DNA of 64,000 bases from Maribacter arcticus (GCF_900167935.1 NZ_FUYL01000006.1:62001-126000); one strand, 5' to 3'; counted from the stretch's first letter, positions 29,441 to 38,267 are shown. Made by a program: numbers and translations. Notes: generated by a model from the sequence alone, not told the origin.

Positions 29441-30052
29441 ATGTTTTATTTTATCATTGATATATTAGGAACCATTGCATTTGCTATATCTGGTGTTTTG
29501 GTAGCTATGGATAAAAAGTTAGACGTCTTCGGCGTACTGATAATAGCTTTTGTTACTGCTGTTGGTGGCGGTACTTTGCGTGATTTATTAATAGGTATTA
29601 GACCCGTAGGATGGTTAAATACACCAATGCACCTACTTATAATAGTCATTACCGTTTTACTGGCAATATTATTTGTAAAACAATTAAAATACGTTAGAAA
29701 ATCGCTATTTCTATTCGATACCATTGGTATTGGTCTTTATACCATGGTGGGTATTGAAAAAGGTTTGGCAGCAGACTTATCACCAGTCATGTGCATAGCC
29801 TTAGGTACTATAACAGCGTGTTTTGGTGGAGTAATACGAGATATATTATGCAATGAAATACCAGTAATTTTTAGAAAGGAAATTTATGCTACAGTATGTA
29901 TTTTAGGTGGACTAGTTTATTTTCTTCTTATTCAATTTCCTATTGATAATACTATACCTTATTCCTTGGCAATCCTAACTATAATTATTATGAGGGTCTT
30001 GGCTGTTCGGTTTAAGATCTCATTACCAAATATATATCGCGATAACAATTAA
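29441..30052 (+). CDS. TRIC-type cation channel family protein (UPF0126)
   Basis: 203 aa multipass protein of the YadS/YicG group. Two homologous halves each carry a glycine-rich signature: VGGGTLRDLLIG near residue 45 and CFGGVIRDIL near residue 127. Prokaryotic TRIC proteins are homotrimeric K+-permeable channels. I chose the ATG at 29441 over the GTG directly before it. It starts three bases after the RDD stop, so the genes are likely co-transcribed. Confidence 0.92.
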   Translation: MFYFIIDILGTIAFAISGVLVAMDKKLDVFGVLIIAFVTAVGGGTLRDLLIGIRPVGWLNTPMHLLIIVITVLLAILFVKQLKYVRKSLFLFDTIGIGLYTMVGIEKGLAADLSPVMCIALGTITACFGGVIRDILCNEIPVIFRKEIYATVCILGGLVYFLLIQFPIDNTIPYSLAILTIIIMRVLAVRFKISLPNIYRDNN

Positions 30053-30097
30053 TGAGAAAACGGCTAATCTTATAAAAGACCATTTTACCAACATCTA

Positions 30098-30817
30098 CTA
30101 CTCAACAACTTCTGCCTTTTCAATATAAATATTCTGCATGGGCCAATCACCTTCACCAACAGGCTGATTGTTAATTTTGTCAACTACGTCCATTCCTTCA
30201 ATGACCCTACCAAAAGGTGTATATTCATCGTCTAGGTGATAGGAACCTGGATTTGTAACAACTATAAAAAACTCAAAGGGTGATGCTAACATATGCGGGT
30301 TGTCCATTTCACTACTCGGCATTGAAATTGTTCCTCGATCGTGTTTATGCCCTTTTCTGGTATCAGGGGGTAATAGATATCTGCCAATGTTGGTTCTTTT
30401 CTTTCCGGTTTTGCGATCATCCGAATTTCCTCCCTGAATAATAAAATTCTTCACAACCCTATGAAATTGTGTGAAATCAAAATATCCTTTTCGGGTTAGA
30501 TAAATGAAATTTGCCCGGTGATATGGTACATTGTCATATAATTCTACAGTAAAGCTTCCTAAATTTGTAGTGATTTTTACTTTATTAGATTTTAAGGTTT
30601 TTTCATAGTTAAAAAAGAAGTCAATGGCATTGTCCTCAGTAAGTTGAAATTTTTCTTCATCTTCTTGTTGCGATGTGCTATTTGCTTCATTTTTAGTCGA
30701 ATCGATAGTTACCGCTGGTACAGAAGTTGTACTTTCAGCTTTCTTAGAAGTATCTTTGCACCCTACAGTAAGTATAACTGTGATAATAAAATACAAATAG
30801 AATTTAAGTGAATTCAT
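30098..30817 (-). CDS. Exported cyclophilin-type peptidyl-prolyl isomerase lipoprotein
   Basis: About 239 aa from the ATG at 30817. A lipoprotein signal ends ILTVGC (Cys20), followed by a ~60-residue low-complexity Ser/Glu linker and a cyclophilin domain with GYFDFTQFHRVVKNFIIQGG, the active-site region. It catalyses proline isomerisation during folding in the periplasm. Its ATG shares the tetramer CATG with the ATG of the divergent NUDIX gene, so each gene's 5' signals must lie inside the other. A TTG nine bases upstream is the alternative start. Confidence 0.92.
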   Translation of the reverse strand: MNSLKFYLYFIITVILTVGCKDTSKKAESTTSVPAVTIDSTKNEANSTSQQEDEEKFQLTEDNAIDFFFNYEKTLKSNKVKITTNLGSFTVELYDNVPYHRANFIYLTRKGYFDFTQFHRVVKNFIIQGGNSDDRKTGKKRTNIGRYLLPPDTRKGHKHDRGTISMPSSEMDNPHMLASPFEFFIVVTNPGSYHLDDEYTPFGRVIEGMDVVDKINNQPVGEGDWPMQNIYIEKAEVVE

Positions 30818-31457
30818 GGATTTCAATTTTTTTGAACAACGGATATCAAAAATAAAAGATCTACCGCTTCCGGGGGAGGCTTCTCAATATAAAATGGCTC
30901 CACAGGGTCGTTTCGAAGAATTTAAAGAAATAAATCTAGAACGTCGCAATCCGAGAAAGGCAGCTGTAATGGCTTTGTTTTACCCTACAATTAGTCAAAA
31001 CACCAATTTATTGCTGATTCTTCGTAAAACTTATAATGGGGTTCACTCTAATCAAGTAGGCTTTCCTGGTGGTAAGGCTGAAAAATATGATGACGGACTT
31101 TTATCTACCGCATTGCGAGAAACCCACGAAGAAGTAGGGGTGAAGCCAACAGATGTGACGGTGATTAAAGAGATTTCAGAAATTTTTATACCACCTAGTA
31201 ATTTTATAGTGCAGCCTTTCATCGGGCTGTATAAAAATCCTAAACCATTTGTGAAGCAAGATTATGAGGTCGAATTGATTTTAGAAATACCCTTGTTAGA
31301 CTTTTTGGATGAAAACAGAATCGTAACTAAAAAATTAACAACATCTTATGCAGTTGATATTGAAGTACCAGCCTTTAAATTAAACGGTTATATTGTTTGG
31401 GGAGCCACCGCAATGATGTTAAACGAGATTAAAGAGTTATTAAAGCAGGTGTTGTAA
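30816..31457 (+). CDS. NUDIX hydrolase, CoA pyrophosphatase-like
   Basis: 213 aa. The NUDIX box runs from about residue 85 (GGKAEKYDDG) to REThEEVG at 101-108, and VGFPGG just before it matches the CoA pyrophosphatase (NudL/YeaB) subgroup, which splits CoA into phosphopantetheine and 3',5'-ADP. The N-terminal MDFNFFEQRISKIKDLPLPGE fits the family start, which supports the ATG at 30816. It is followed 27 bp later by the PlsC gene. Confidence 0.92.
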   Translation: MDFNFFEQRISKIKDLPLPGEASQYKMAPQGRFEEFKEINLERRNPRKAAVMALFYPTISQNTNLLLILRKTYNGVHSNQVGFPGGKAEKYDDGLLSTALRETHEEVGVKPTDVTVIKEISEIFIPPSNFIVQPFIGLYKNPKPFVKQDYEVELILEIPLLDFLDENRIVTKKLTTSYAVDIEVPAFKLNGYIVWGATAMMLNEIKELLKQVL

Positions 31458-31483
31458 GGCATATTTATTTATTTTAGCATTCT

Positions 31484-32290
31484 ATGGGATTATTTAAGAC
31501 AAACCCTTTTGGGCATAATTTATTTTTAAAAAAATGGCTGATTCGTATTCTAGCGTTGCTTTCGCATCAACGCTATAAGCGTTTTAATACATTAGAGATA
31601 GAAGGATCTGATGTTATAAGAAATTTGCCTGATAGAAATGTACTATTTGTTAGTAACCATCAAACATATTTTGCTGATGTGGTGGCAATGTTTCATGTAT
31701 TCAATGCAAGTTTGAGTGGTCGTGAAGATTCAATAAAAAACTTAGGGTATATATGGCAGCCCAAACTAAACATGTACTATGTGGCTGCCGCTGAGACGAT
31801 GAAGAAAAGTCTTTTGACTAAGATTATGGCCTATGCAGGTTCAGTAAGTGTCGAGAGAACTTGGCGTGCAGAAGGGCAAGATGTGAAGCGGCAGGTGAAG
31901 ATGAGCGATATTTCTAGCATCGGTAAAGCTTTGAATGACGGTTGGGTAATTACTTTTCCTCAAGGTACAACTACACCTTGGAAGCCATTACGTAAAGGAA
32001 CCGCCCATATTATTAAAAAATATAAACCTGTTGTTGTGCCGGTAGTAATAGACGGATTTAGACGTTCCTTTGATAAAAAAGGCCTTCGCATTAAGAAAAA
32101 GGGAATTTTACAATCCATGGTTATTAAAGAACCCTTGGAAATTGATTATGAGAACGAATCTTTTGAGGCTATCATAGAAAAACTAGAGTACGCTATTGAA
32201 CAGCACCCTTCTTTTCTAAAGGTGATTTCTAAACAAGACTTATTAGCATACGAAGAGGAGAATAAGAAACGTAAATGGAAAAAATCTTAA
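31484..32290 (+). CDS. 1-acyl-sn-glycerol-3-phosphate acyltransferase (PlsC family)
   Basis: 268 aa lysophosphatidate acyltransferase family member. The catalytic HX4D motif is NHQTYFAD (His59, Asp64) and the glycerophosphate-binding motif is FPQGTTTP. It would add the second acyl chain in phosphatidic acid synthesis or acylate a related lipid. It follows the NUDIX gene closely. Its stop overlaps the convergent membrane-protein gene by 4 nt. Confidence 0.93.
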   Translation: MGLFKTNPFGHNLFLKKWLIRILALLSHQRYKRFNTLEIEGSDVIRNLPDRNVLFVSNHQTYFADVVAMFHVFNASLSGREDSIKNLGYIWQPKLNMYYVAAAETMKKSLLTKIMAYAGSVSVERTWRAEGQDVKRQVKMSDISSIGKALNDGWVITFPQGTTTPWKPLRKGTAHIIKKYKPVVVPVVIDGFRRSFDKKGLRIKKKGILQSMVIKEPLEIDYENESFEAIIEKLEYAIEQHPSFLKVISKQDLLAYEEENKKRKWKKS

Positions 32291-32937
32291 AATTCCAATT
32301 GTCTCAACTCACTATAATTCTTCTTTAGTTTTCTTAGTAATAGACCGTATAATAGGAAATAAATACCTCCCATAAACAAGGTTAGTATTATTCCAAAAAT
32401 ACCCATTGAGAGCATTACGGTTATCTTTAATTTTTCTGGGGATATGTTTTTGAGCCCTTCTTTTAATTCAGGAAAAGCTAGGGTAATATTATCACTTAAA
32501 TAAACACCTATGATCATTATGATTATAGTAACCATAATCATCGATAATGAGAAAATAACATAGTGTTTAACTGTTCTTCGTGTTTTAATAATTTTACGCA
32601 TTAAATTTTTAGAATTATCGAGTACTGAAATTTCTTTAAATCTTTGATAAAACTGAAAAATAAAGTAAAATGCAACTGCATACGTTAATATAGAAAGAAT
32701 AAAGAGATATTTGGAAACCCCAATCTTTTTGTAAACCTCCATACCCTCTTGCATTGAAGGTAAAAGGTATAATAAATGTGGTAGTGTAAATTCTAATATA
32801 CTAATGATAAGTATCCATTTCACTATAGAAGAAGATTTCTTCCATATCATTTTATGAATATCCTCATAGCTCAATTTAGGAATATTAAATTCCTTTTTTT
32901 GCCAGTCTTTCTTTAATAATTCCAGTTCATCCGTCAT
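32287..32937 (-). CDS. Four-helix membrane protein, putative partner of ECF sigma factor
   Basis: 216 aa. A cytoplasmic N-terminus of about 38 residues (LLKKDWQKKEFNIPKLSYEDIHKMIWKK) is followed by four hydrophobic helices. It begins 4 bp after the stop of an ECF sigma gene, the usual place for an anti-sigma factor in flavobacteria. Homologues are sometimes mislabelled beta-carotene monooxygenase. No zinc-binding HxxxCxxC motif is present, so if it is an anti-sigma factor it is of a non-ZAS kind. The role is inferred from context. Confidence 0.8.
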   Translation of the reverse strand: MTDELELLKKDWQKKEFNIPKLSYEDIHKMIWKKSSSIVKWILIISILEFTLPHLLYLLPSMQEGMEVYKKIGVSKYLFILSILTYAVAFYFIFQFYQRFKEISVLDNSKNLMRKIIKTRRTVKHYVIFSLSMIMVTIIIMIIGVYLSDNITLAFPELKEGLKNISPEKLKITVMLSMGIFGIILTLFMGGIYFLLYGLLLRKLKKNYSELRQLEF

Positions 32938-32941
32938 ACGC

Positions 32942-33436
32942 TTATGGATTCAAAATGGTTCTTAATTTTGTTTTGATACGGTTCATCTTCACGCGTGCAT
33001 TTACTTCTGTTATACCCAATGTTTCTGAAATCTCGGTATAGTTTTTATCCTCTAGATATAAAAAGACCAAGGCTTTATCAATATCACCTAGTTGTTTAAC
33101 TGCCTTATACATCAATTTTAATTGTACTTCTTCTGTTTCATCATACTCATCCGCTTTTATCTTAAAAATTATAGATTCATAATCTGCGGTATCAATCCTT
33201 CTTTTGTGCTTTCGATACAAGGTGATTGCTGTATTTAAAGCTACACGATACATCCATGTACTAAATTTTGCATCACCTCTAAATTTGGGGTATGCTTTCC
33301 ATAGTTGTATGGTAATTTCTTGAAACAAATCGTTGTGAGAGTCGCGGTCGTTTGTATACAGCGTACACACTTTATGAACAATGTTTTGATTGTCCTGTAG
33401 CTCGGTCACAAATTTGTGTTCAAGTTCTTTGTTCAC
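32942..33436 (-). CDS. ECF-type RNA polymerase sigma factor
   Basis: 164 aa sigma-70 family factor with only regions 2 and 4. Region 2 includes DLFQEITIQLWKAYPKF and STWMYRVALN; region 4 has the helix-turn-helix YTEISETLGITEVNARVKMNRIKTKL. It directs RNA polymerase to a stress or envelope regulon that cannot be read here. It is first in a two-gene operon with the membrane protein just downstream. Confidence 0.95.
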   Translation of the reverse strand: MNKELEHKFVTELQDNQNIVHKVCTLYTNDRDSHNDLFQEITIQLWKAYPKFRGDAKFSTWMYRVALNTAITLYRKHKRRIDTADYESIIFKIKADEYDETEEVQLKLMYKAVKQLGDIDKALVFLYLEDKNYTEISETLGITEVNARVKMNRIKTKLRTILNP

Positions 33437-33507
33437 TGTTGGTTGGTTGTTCTTATATAGTTAGTCATGTAAAAGTTTCGTTTGTTACAATGAATCTTAA
33501 AATAAAT

Positions 33508-33541
33508 AAAAAAAGTGCTCAAGGAAACCTCGGCACTTTTT
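33508..33541 (-). terminator. Terminator of the M20 amidohydrolase gene
   Basis: AAAAAGTGC pairs with GCACTTTTT around an imperfect AAGG/CCT inner stem. It lies 22 nt past the end of the minus-strand gene and has T-runs on that strand. Confidence 0.75.
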
Positions 33542-33562
33542 CTCAACTATAATATTGGAAAT

Positions 33563-34990
33563 CTAATTTCTATAATCTAATGCAGGTGCTCTATCACCTA
33601 AAAGAGGAATATATTTAAAATCAGCACCTCTTTGCTCCAAAAATTCAATTTTAGCAGATTCTACCAATTTTTTGTCCTTGAACAAATCAATTGCAGTCTT
33701 TGTTAAAGTTTTTGCTGCTACCATCATACCTTTTCTACCAATCGATGTTCCACCAGCAGCAACGGCTTGCCAGCTATGAGCCGATGTTCCCGGCACCCAG
33801 GTAGCGGTGCTAAAACCTACGGTTGGTACAGTGAAGCTTACATCACCAACATCAGTTGATCCACCTGCTTTTCCTTCTGTTTTGTATGGTTGTACATTTT
33901 TTGCAGTGGCTAGATCTGCTTTTTCTTGACCTAAAGATTTTGCGATTTTATCAGCAAACACCATTTCTTGAGGAGTATAATCCATTCCACCAACTTCAGT
34001 TAAATTGTCGTACACTACTTTTTGTAGGGTAAGGTTAGGGAGCAACTCATGCGTACCGCCTATCATTTCATAATCCATAGTTGTACCTGTACCTAAAGCA
34101 GCACCTTCTGCAGCTTTTACCATTCGATCAAAAATATCGATAACTACATCACGTCTATTGTGGCGGGCATAGTAATAAACTTCTGCAAAATCTGGCACCA
34201 CGTTAGGTGCTTTTCCTCCATCTGTAATTACATAGTGAATTCTAGCCTCTTGTGGTATATGCTCACGCATCATATTTATCATCATGTTCATTGCCTCTAC
34301 ACCATCCAATGCAGAACGCCCTTTATCAGGTGATGCAGCAGCATGTGCAGAAACACCATGAAATCTAAATTTAGCAGATTTATTCGCCAATGCTGCACCA
34401 GCATTTGCTTCGTTTTCGTCTCCAGGATGCCAGTGAAGGGCAATATCTACATCGTTAAAAAGACCTTCGCGAACCATATATACTTTACCTGAGCCACCTT
34501 CCTCGGCAGGCGTTCCGTAAAAACGAATGGTTCCTTGCATTTTGTTTGCAGCTAACCATTCTTTAGTTGAAATAGCTGCAGCAGTTGAAGCTGTGCCGAA
34601 TAGGTGATGCCCGCAAGCATGACCTGCAGCTTTACCTGCCGATTCTTTATCAGCAATAGCTTTTTGAGACAGGCCAGGTAGTGCATCAAATTCACCCATA
34701 ATAGCAATAACAGGACTTCCACTACCATATTCTGCGATGAAAGCAGTTGGTATACCTGCAACTCCTTTTTTAAGGGCAAAACCAGCATCTTGTAATGTCT
34801 TTTGTAATAGGCCAGAACTTTGCTCTTCTTGGTAGCCCATTTCTGCGAATTCCCAAATGTTCTGGGCTATATTTCCATAATCTTCGCTTTTTTGCTCTAG
34901 ATTTTTAAGAATTTCTTTTTCACTCTTTTGAGCTTGAATTGAAAAAAAGGAAGTACTTAATACTGCCAATAATAATAAGGTTTTTTGCAT
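33563..34990 (-). CDS. Exported M20D amidohydrolase (AbgB/HipO-like)
   Basis: 475 aa exported metallohydrolase. A signal peptide (STSFFSIQAQ) precedes the M20 catalytic domain, with AGHACGHHLFG as the metal-binding signature, EEGGSGK carrying the catalytic Glu pair, and ALHWHPGD. The dimerisation domain is inserted at about residues 205-330. Relatives hydrolyse aminobenzoyl-glutamate, hippurate or other N-acyl amino acids. The periplasmic location suggests scavenging of acylated amino acids. It is monocistronic, with a terminator. Confidence 0.92.
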   Translation of the reverse strand: MQKTLLLLAVLSTSFFSIQAQKSEKEILKNLEQKSEDYGNIAQNIWEFAEMGYQEEQSSGLLQKTLQDAGFALKKGVAGIPTAFIAEYGSGSPVIAIMGEFDALPGLSQKAIADKESAGKAAGHACGHHLFGTASTAAAISTKEWLAANKMQGTIRFYGTPAEEGGSGKVYMVREGLFNDVDIALHWHPGDENEANAGAALANKSAKFRFHGVSAHAAASPDKGRSALDGVEAMNMMINMMREHIPQEARIHYVITDGGKAPNVVPDFAEVYYYARHNRRDVVIDIFDRMVKAAEGAALGTGTTMDYEMIGGTHELLPNLTLQKVVYDNLTEVGGMDYTPQEMVFADKIAKSLGQEKADLATAKNVQPYKTEGKAGGSTDVGDVSFTVPTVGFSTATWVPGTSAHSWQAVAAGGTSIGRKGMMVAAKTLTKTAIDLFKDKKLVESAKIEFLEQRGADFKYIPLLGDRAPALDYRN

Positions 34991-35090
34991 TTTACGAGTT
35001 GTTTGTAGTTAGACCTTAAATATACTAAAAACAGAATATTATTTTAAAGTAGAAGGGCATTTGTTTAGTTTTGCAATTAAGTAATACATT

Positions 35091-36383
35091 ATGAACATAC
35101 CACTTTCAAGCTATCCTAGAATTGTAATTATAGGTGGTGGGTTTGGCGGAGTTTCTTTAGCCAAAAGACTAAGTAAAAAAGAAGTACAAGTCGTTCTCAT
35201 AGACAAGAATAATTACCATACTTTTCAACCCTTATTATACCAAGTTTCTACAGGTGGTCTTGAACCAGATTCTATTGCATACCCCTTACGAAAGGTTTTA
35301 ATCGGATATGATAATTTTTATTTTCGTTTAGCAGAGGTCGATAATGTTGATCCACAAAAAAAGAAAATCAATACCAATATAGGTGATCTTTCATACGATT
35401 ACTTGGTTGTAGCTACTGGCTCTGAAACCAATTTCTTTGGAAATGAAGAGATTGAAAAGAATGCCATGGCGATGAAATCCATACCGCAATCGCTTAATCT
35501 TAGAAGTTTAATTCTTGAAAATTTTGAGCAAGCACTTTTAACCGATGACTATCATGAGCGAGATGCGTTAATGAATTTTGTTATTGTTGGTGGTGGCCCT
35601 ACAGGGGTAGAGCTATCTGGTGCTTTGGCTGAGATAAAAAAGGGTATTCTGCCTAAAGATTATCCAGATTTAGATACCAGAAGAGCACAAATTAATATCG
35701 TACAAGGAGGTGATTGTCTTTTACCTGGTTTTAGTGCTCAGGCTTCAAAAAAGGCGGAAGATTTTTTAGAGGAATTAGGAGTTCAAGTTTGGAAAGGAGT
35801 TAGGGTAACTGGTTACAATGGTAAAACAGTTACCACAAAAACCGATTTGGTTTTCGAAACTGCTACTGTAGTTTGGGCTGCAGGGGTAAAAGGTGCAGGT
35901 ATTAAAGGTTTAGATGCAGCAGACGTATTAGCAGGCGGTAATAGAATTAATGTTAACGAGTTTAATCAAGTTAAAGGCCACCCTGATATTTTTGCCATAG
36001 GTGATATTGCTTGTATGGTAACGGAAGATAATCCTCGTGGGCATCCAATGGTAGCGCAGCCTGCAATACAGCAAGGTAAACTATTAGGGGAGAACTTAGA
36101 GCGGTTACTGGCACATAAATCGATGAAACCATTTGAATACAAAGACAAAGGAAGTATGGCGACAATTGGTCGAAATAAAGCCGTTTGTGATATAAAAGGA
36201 TATCGTTTTCAAGGCGTCTTTGCCTGGTTTGTTTGGATGTTCGTTCACTTGTTTTTTATAATCGGATTTAGAAATAGAACCGTCGTATTCATTAATTGGG
36301 TATATAACTACATAAAATTTGACCGAGAGGCCCGTCTAATAATAAGACCATTTAAAAGAGATTACAGTCAGTTTAAGGATTAG
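35091..36383 (+). CDS. Type II NADH:quinone oxidoreductase (NDH-2)
   Basis: 430 aa single-subunit flavoprotein passing electrons from NADH to quinone without proton pumping. The FAD-binding motif is IIGGGFGGVSLAKRL at residues ~11-25, the NADH motif is VIVGGGPTGVELSGALAE near residue 165, and GHPDIFAIGDIA is the second FAD segment. AQPAIQQGKLLGENL is typical of NDH-2. The hydrophobic C-terminal FAWFVWMFVHLFFIIGF supports membrane association. It has its own upstream gap; TAGTTTTG at 35066 may be the -7 element. Confidence 0.93.
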   Translation: MNIPLSSYPRIVIIGGGFGGVSLAKRLSKKEVQVVLIDKNNYHTFQPLLYQVSTGGLEPDSIAYPLRKVLIGYDNFYFRLAEVDNVDPQKKKINTNIGDLSYDYLVVATGSETNFFGNEEIEKNAMAMKSIPQSLNLRSLILENFEQALLTDDYHERDALMNFVIVGGGPTGVELSGALAEIKKGILPKDYPDLDTRRAQINIVQGGDCLLPGFSAQASKKAEDFLEELGVQVWKGVRVTGYNGKTVTTKTDLVFETATVVWAAGVKGAGIKGLDAADVLAGGNRINVNEFNQVKGHPDIFAIGDIACMVTEDNPRGHPMVAQPAIQQGKLLGENLERLLAHKSMKPFEYKDKGSMATIGRNKAVCDIKGYRFQGVFAWFVWMFVHLFFIIGFRNRTVVFINWVYNYIKFDREARLIIRPFKRDYSQFKD

Positions 36384-36501
36384 AGCGAATTGTTTGTATA
36401 TAAATATCTGGCAGTTAGAGTCTTGCTAAGTATTTTTTGATTCATGATTTTTAAAATATATTTTGTAGGAATTATTTTCTAGAATAAGTTTCCGTCCTGT
36501 T

Positions 36502-37014
36502 AAAATATTGGTTGTTAACTTTGTATTCTTATGTACTTTCTCTATCAAAGGGCAAACAGTTGAAGAATTACCCACAGCATTACCATCATCATTAATCGGA
36601 TTATCAATATTTGGGCATACATATCCTGTATTTTTAAAAAGATGAAAATCATAAGTCCTTTATAGTTGGATATGTAATGTCAAAAGCTACGCAGATAGAA
36701 CTTTAGGGGGTTAATGATACTTATTTATTGACCGAAAGATTTAGAACGAATTTGGTGGGTAAAATTTACTTAAATGATAAATTGTATTTGTTCTCAGGAA
36801 TGGAGGTGAAAGCTGAAACAGCAAATTATGATAATGTTTCAAGTACTTATCGACTTGGTTTTGTAGCCAGTGTAGGTTATCCTATTAGCGAAAATTTTAT
36901 GATAGGGGTAAAAAGTAATGTTCAATTGAATAACTCTAGTATTGGTATTTTTGGCGAAATTTTAATTGAAATGCTAGTAGTTTATACTATATAGGAAGTA
37001 AGCTTAAATTTTAA
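36502..37014 (+). pseudogene. Decayed outer-membrane beta-barrel protein gene
   Basis: Reading across lesions gives a signal-peptide-like start (KILVVNFVFLCTFSIKGQ), then PVFLKDENHKSFIVGY, then a barrel-like region from about 36728 (GKIYLNDKLYLFSGMEVKAE, YPISENFMIGVKSNVQLNN) and a canonical C-terminus YTIGSKLKF. Lesions: no ATG at the start; one extra A in the A5 run at 36636-36640 shifts the frame; an in-frame TAG at 36704-36706; and a TA duplication near 36990 that shifts out of the final strand. The restored stop (37012-37014) would overlap the xerD stop. The 88-codon piece at 36728-36994 is the longest surviving part and is unlikely to be expressed. Confidence 0.75.
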
Positions 37015-37913
37015 TTGCTTTTTCTTGGATGAAAATTATTCATCACCTCTGCTAAATGTGAACGGTCTACATGCATATAAATTTCTGTTGTAGTTATACT
37101 TTCGTGGCCTAGCATTTGCTGAATAGCACGTAAATCAGCTCCATTTTCTAATAAATGTGTTGCAAACGAATGCCTAAAAGTATGCGGACTAATATTTTTT
37201 TGTAGACCAATTGTAACAGCCAAATTCTTTACGATGGTGAAAATCATGGCCCTTGTTAATTGTTTTCCTCTTCTATTTAAAAATAGAATATCTTGAAATC
37301 CTTCTTGAATATTTAAGTGAACCCTAATCTCATTTCTATAGATATTAATATACTTTTTATTGACAGAGCTGATGGGTACAAATCGTTGTTTGTCTCCTTT
37401 ACCAGTTACTTTTATAAAATCTTCTTCGAAAAAAAGGTCAGATATTTTCAAGTCAATAAGTTCAGAAACTCGTAAACCGCAACCGTACAAAGTTTCTAGC
37501 ATAGCACGATTACGTTCCCCTTCATTCGAGCTTAAATCGATAGCTTGTATTAATTTATCTATTTCGTTTTCAGAAAGAGTGTCGGGTAATTTCCGTCCTA
37601 TTTTGGGGGACTCGATTAAATCTAATGGGTTGTCTTTTCTATAATCCTCAAAAATTAAATAGTTAAAAAAACTCTTAAGTCCAGATATAATTCGTGCCTG
37701 CGATCTGGGGTTAATCACTTTGGCAATTTCATATATAAATTGCTGAACGGTATCTTTTTCTATTTGAATAGGGTTGACAGATATCGAATGTGAATTTAAG
37801 AAGTTCATAAGTTTCTCAATATCTCGAGTATAGCTTTGTATAGAATTTTTTGATAGTCCACGTTCTAGTTTTAAATAAACGGTATAATCTTTCAGTGCAT
37901 GTTGCCAATTCAT
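37011..37913 (-). CDS. xerD: Tyrosine recombinase XerD-like
   Basis: 300 aa, the usual XerC/XerD length. The N-terminal SAM-like core-binding domain covers ~1-95 and the catalytic domain the rest. All catalytic residues are present: Arg148 (YGCGLRVSEL), Lys172, His244 and Arg247 (HTFRHSFATHLL), His270 (LGHESITTTEIY) and Tyr279. It should resolve chromosome dimers at dif. Length, lack of an attached mobile element and proximity to aroQ argue for housekeeping Xer rather than a phage integrase. Its start and end are flanked by decayed barrel genes. Confidence 0.9.
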   Translation of the reverse strand: MNWQHALKDYTVYLKLERGLSKNSIQSYTRDIEKLMNFLNSHSISVNPIQIEKDTVQQFIYEIAKVINPRSQARIISGLKSFFNYLIFEDYRKDNPLDLIESPKIGRKLPDTLSENEIDKLIQAIDLSSNEGERNRAMLETLYGCGLRVSELIDLKISDLFFEEDFIKVTGKGDKQRFVPISSVNKKYINIYRNEIRVHLNIQEGFQDILFLNRRGKQLTRAMIFTIVKNLAVTIGLQKNISPHTFRHSFATHLLENGADLRAIQQMLGHESITTTEIYMHVDRSHLAEVMNNFHPRKSN

Positions 37914-38047
37914 GGTTTAAAGATAGATATTACATTATTTAAAAGTAAAGTATAAATGGTATGAAATACTGGTTCTTTGGTGTATGAACATTTATCACTA
38001 ATTTTTATATCTACTCAAATTAAATGTAACAATCAATTTTATTAATA

Positions 38048-38219
38048 GGTGATGGTTTTGGAGTAGAGGTAGCGCTTAGACCTATTGCTGGCCTTGATTA
38101 AAAAATAAATAATGTTCCATTAGCTTTTTATTTCGATTGGAGACCTTTTATCCGTCTAAGAGTATTTAGGGAATAAAGTTGGGGCTTTTGGTCTAGATAT
38201 TTGATATGTAATTGAATAA
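38048..38219 (+). pseudogene. C-terminal remnant of a second outer-membrane barrel gene
   Basis: Translation gives GDGFGVEVALRPIAGLD, a TAA stop at 38099, then KINNVPLAFYFDWRP, then a frameshift near 38170 and KVGAFGLDI, a TGA stop at 38202, and YVIE. This is the familiar end of Bacteroidota barrel proteins (GLEY..NVPLAFSLDWRP...GFGLGIRY). The TGA sits where CGA (Arg) is expected, and the TAA where Tyr is likely. The N-terminal two thirds are missing. A hairpin terminator 22 nt downstream fits a former gene end. Confidence 0.65.
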
Positions 38220-38240
38220 GTATTAAAGTCTTTCAAATGT

Positions 38241-38267
38241 AAAAGGGGAACTATGCCCCCCCTTTTT
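38241..38267 (+). terminator. Orphan terminator after the barrel remnant
   Basis: AAAAGGGG pairs with CCCCTTTT across a 10-nt loop, followed by a short T run. No intact gene ends just upstream on the plus strand, but the remnant ending at 38219 does. Confidence 0.65.

Noticed and set aside
36728..36994. 88-codon open frame taken as a small independent gene
   Set aside because: It begins at TTG inside a larger decayed barrel gene and lacks the signal peptide and the final strand.
37011..37913. xerD considered as an integrase of a mobile element
   Set aside because: Standard Xer length and motifs, no attachment-site repeats or cargo, and an adjacent housekeeping aroQ; it is more likely the chromosomal recombinase.
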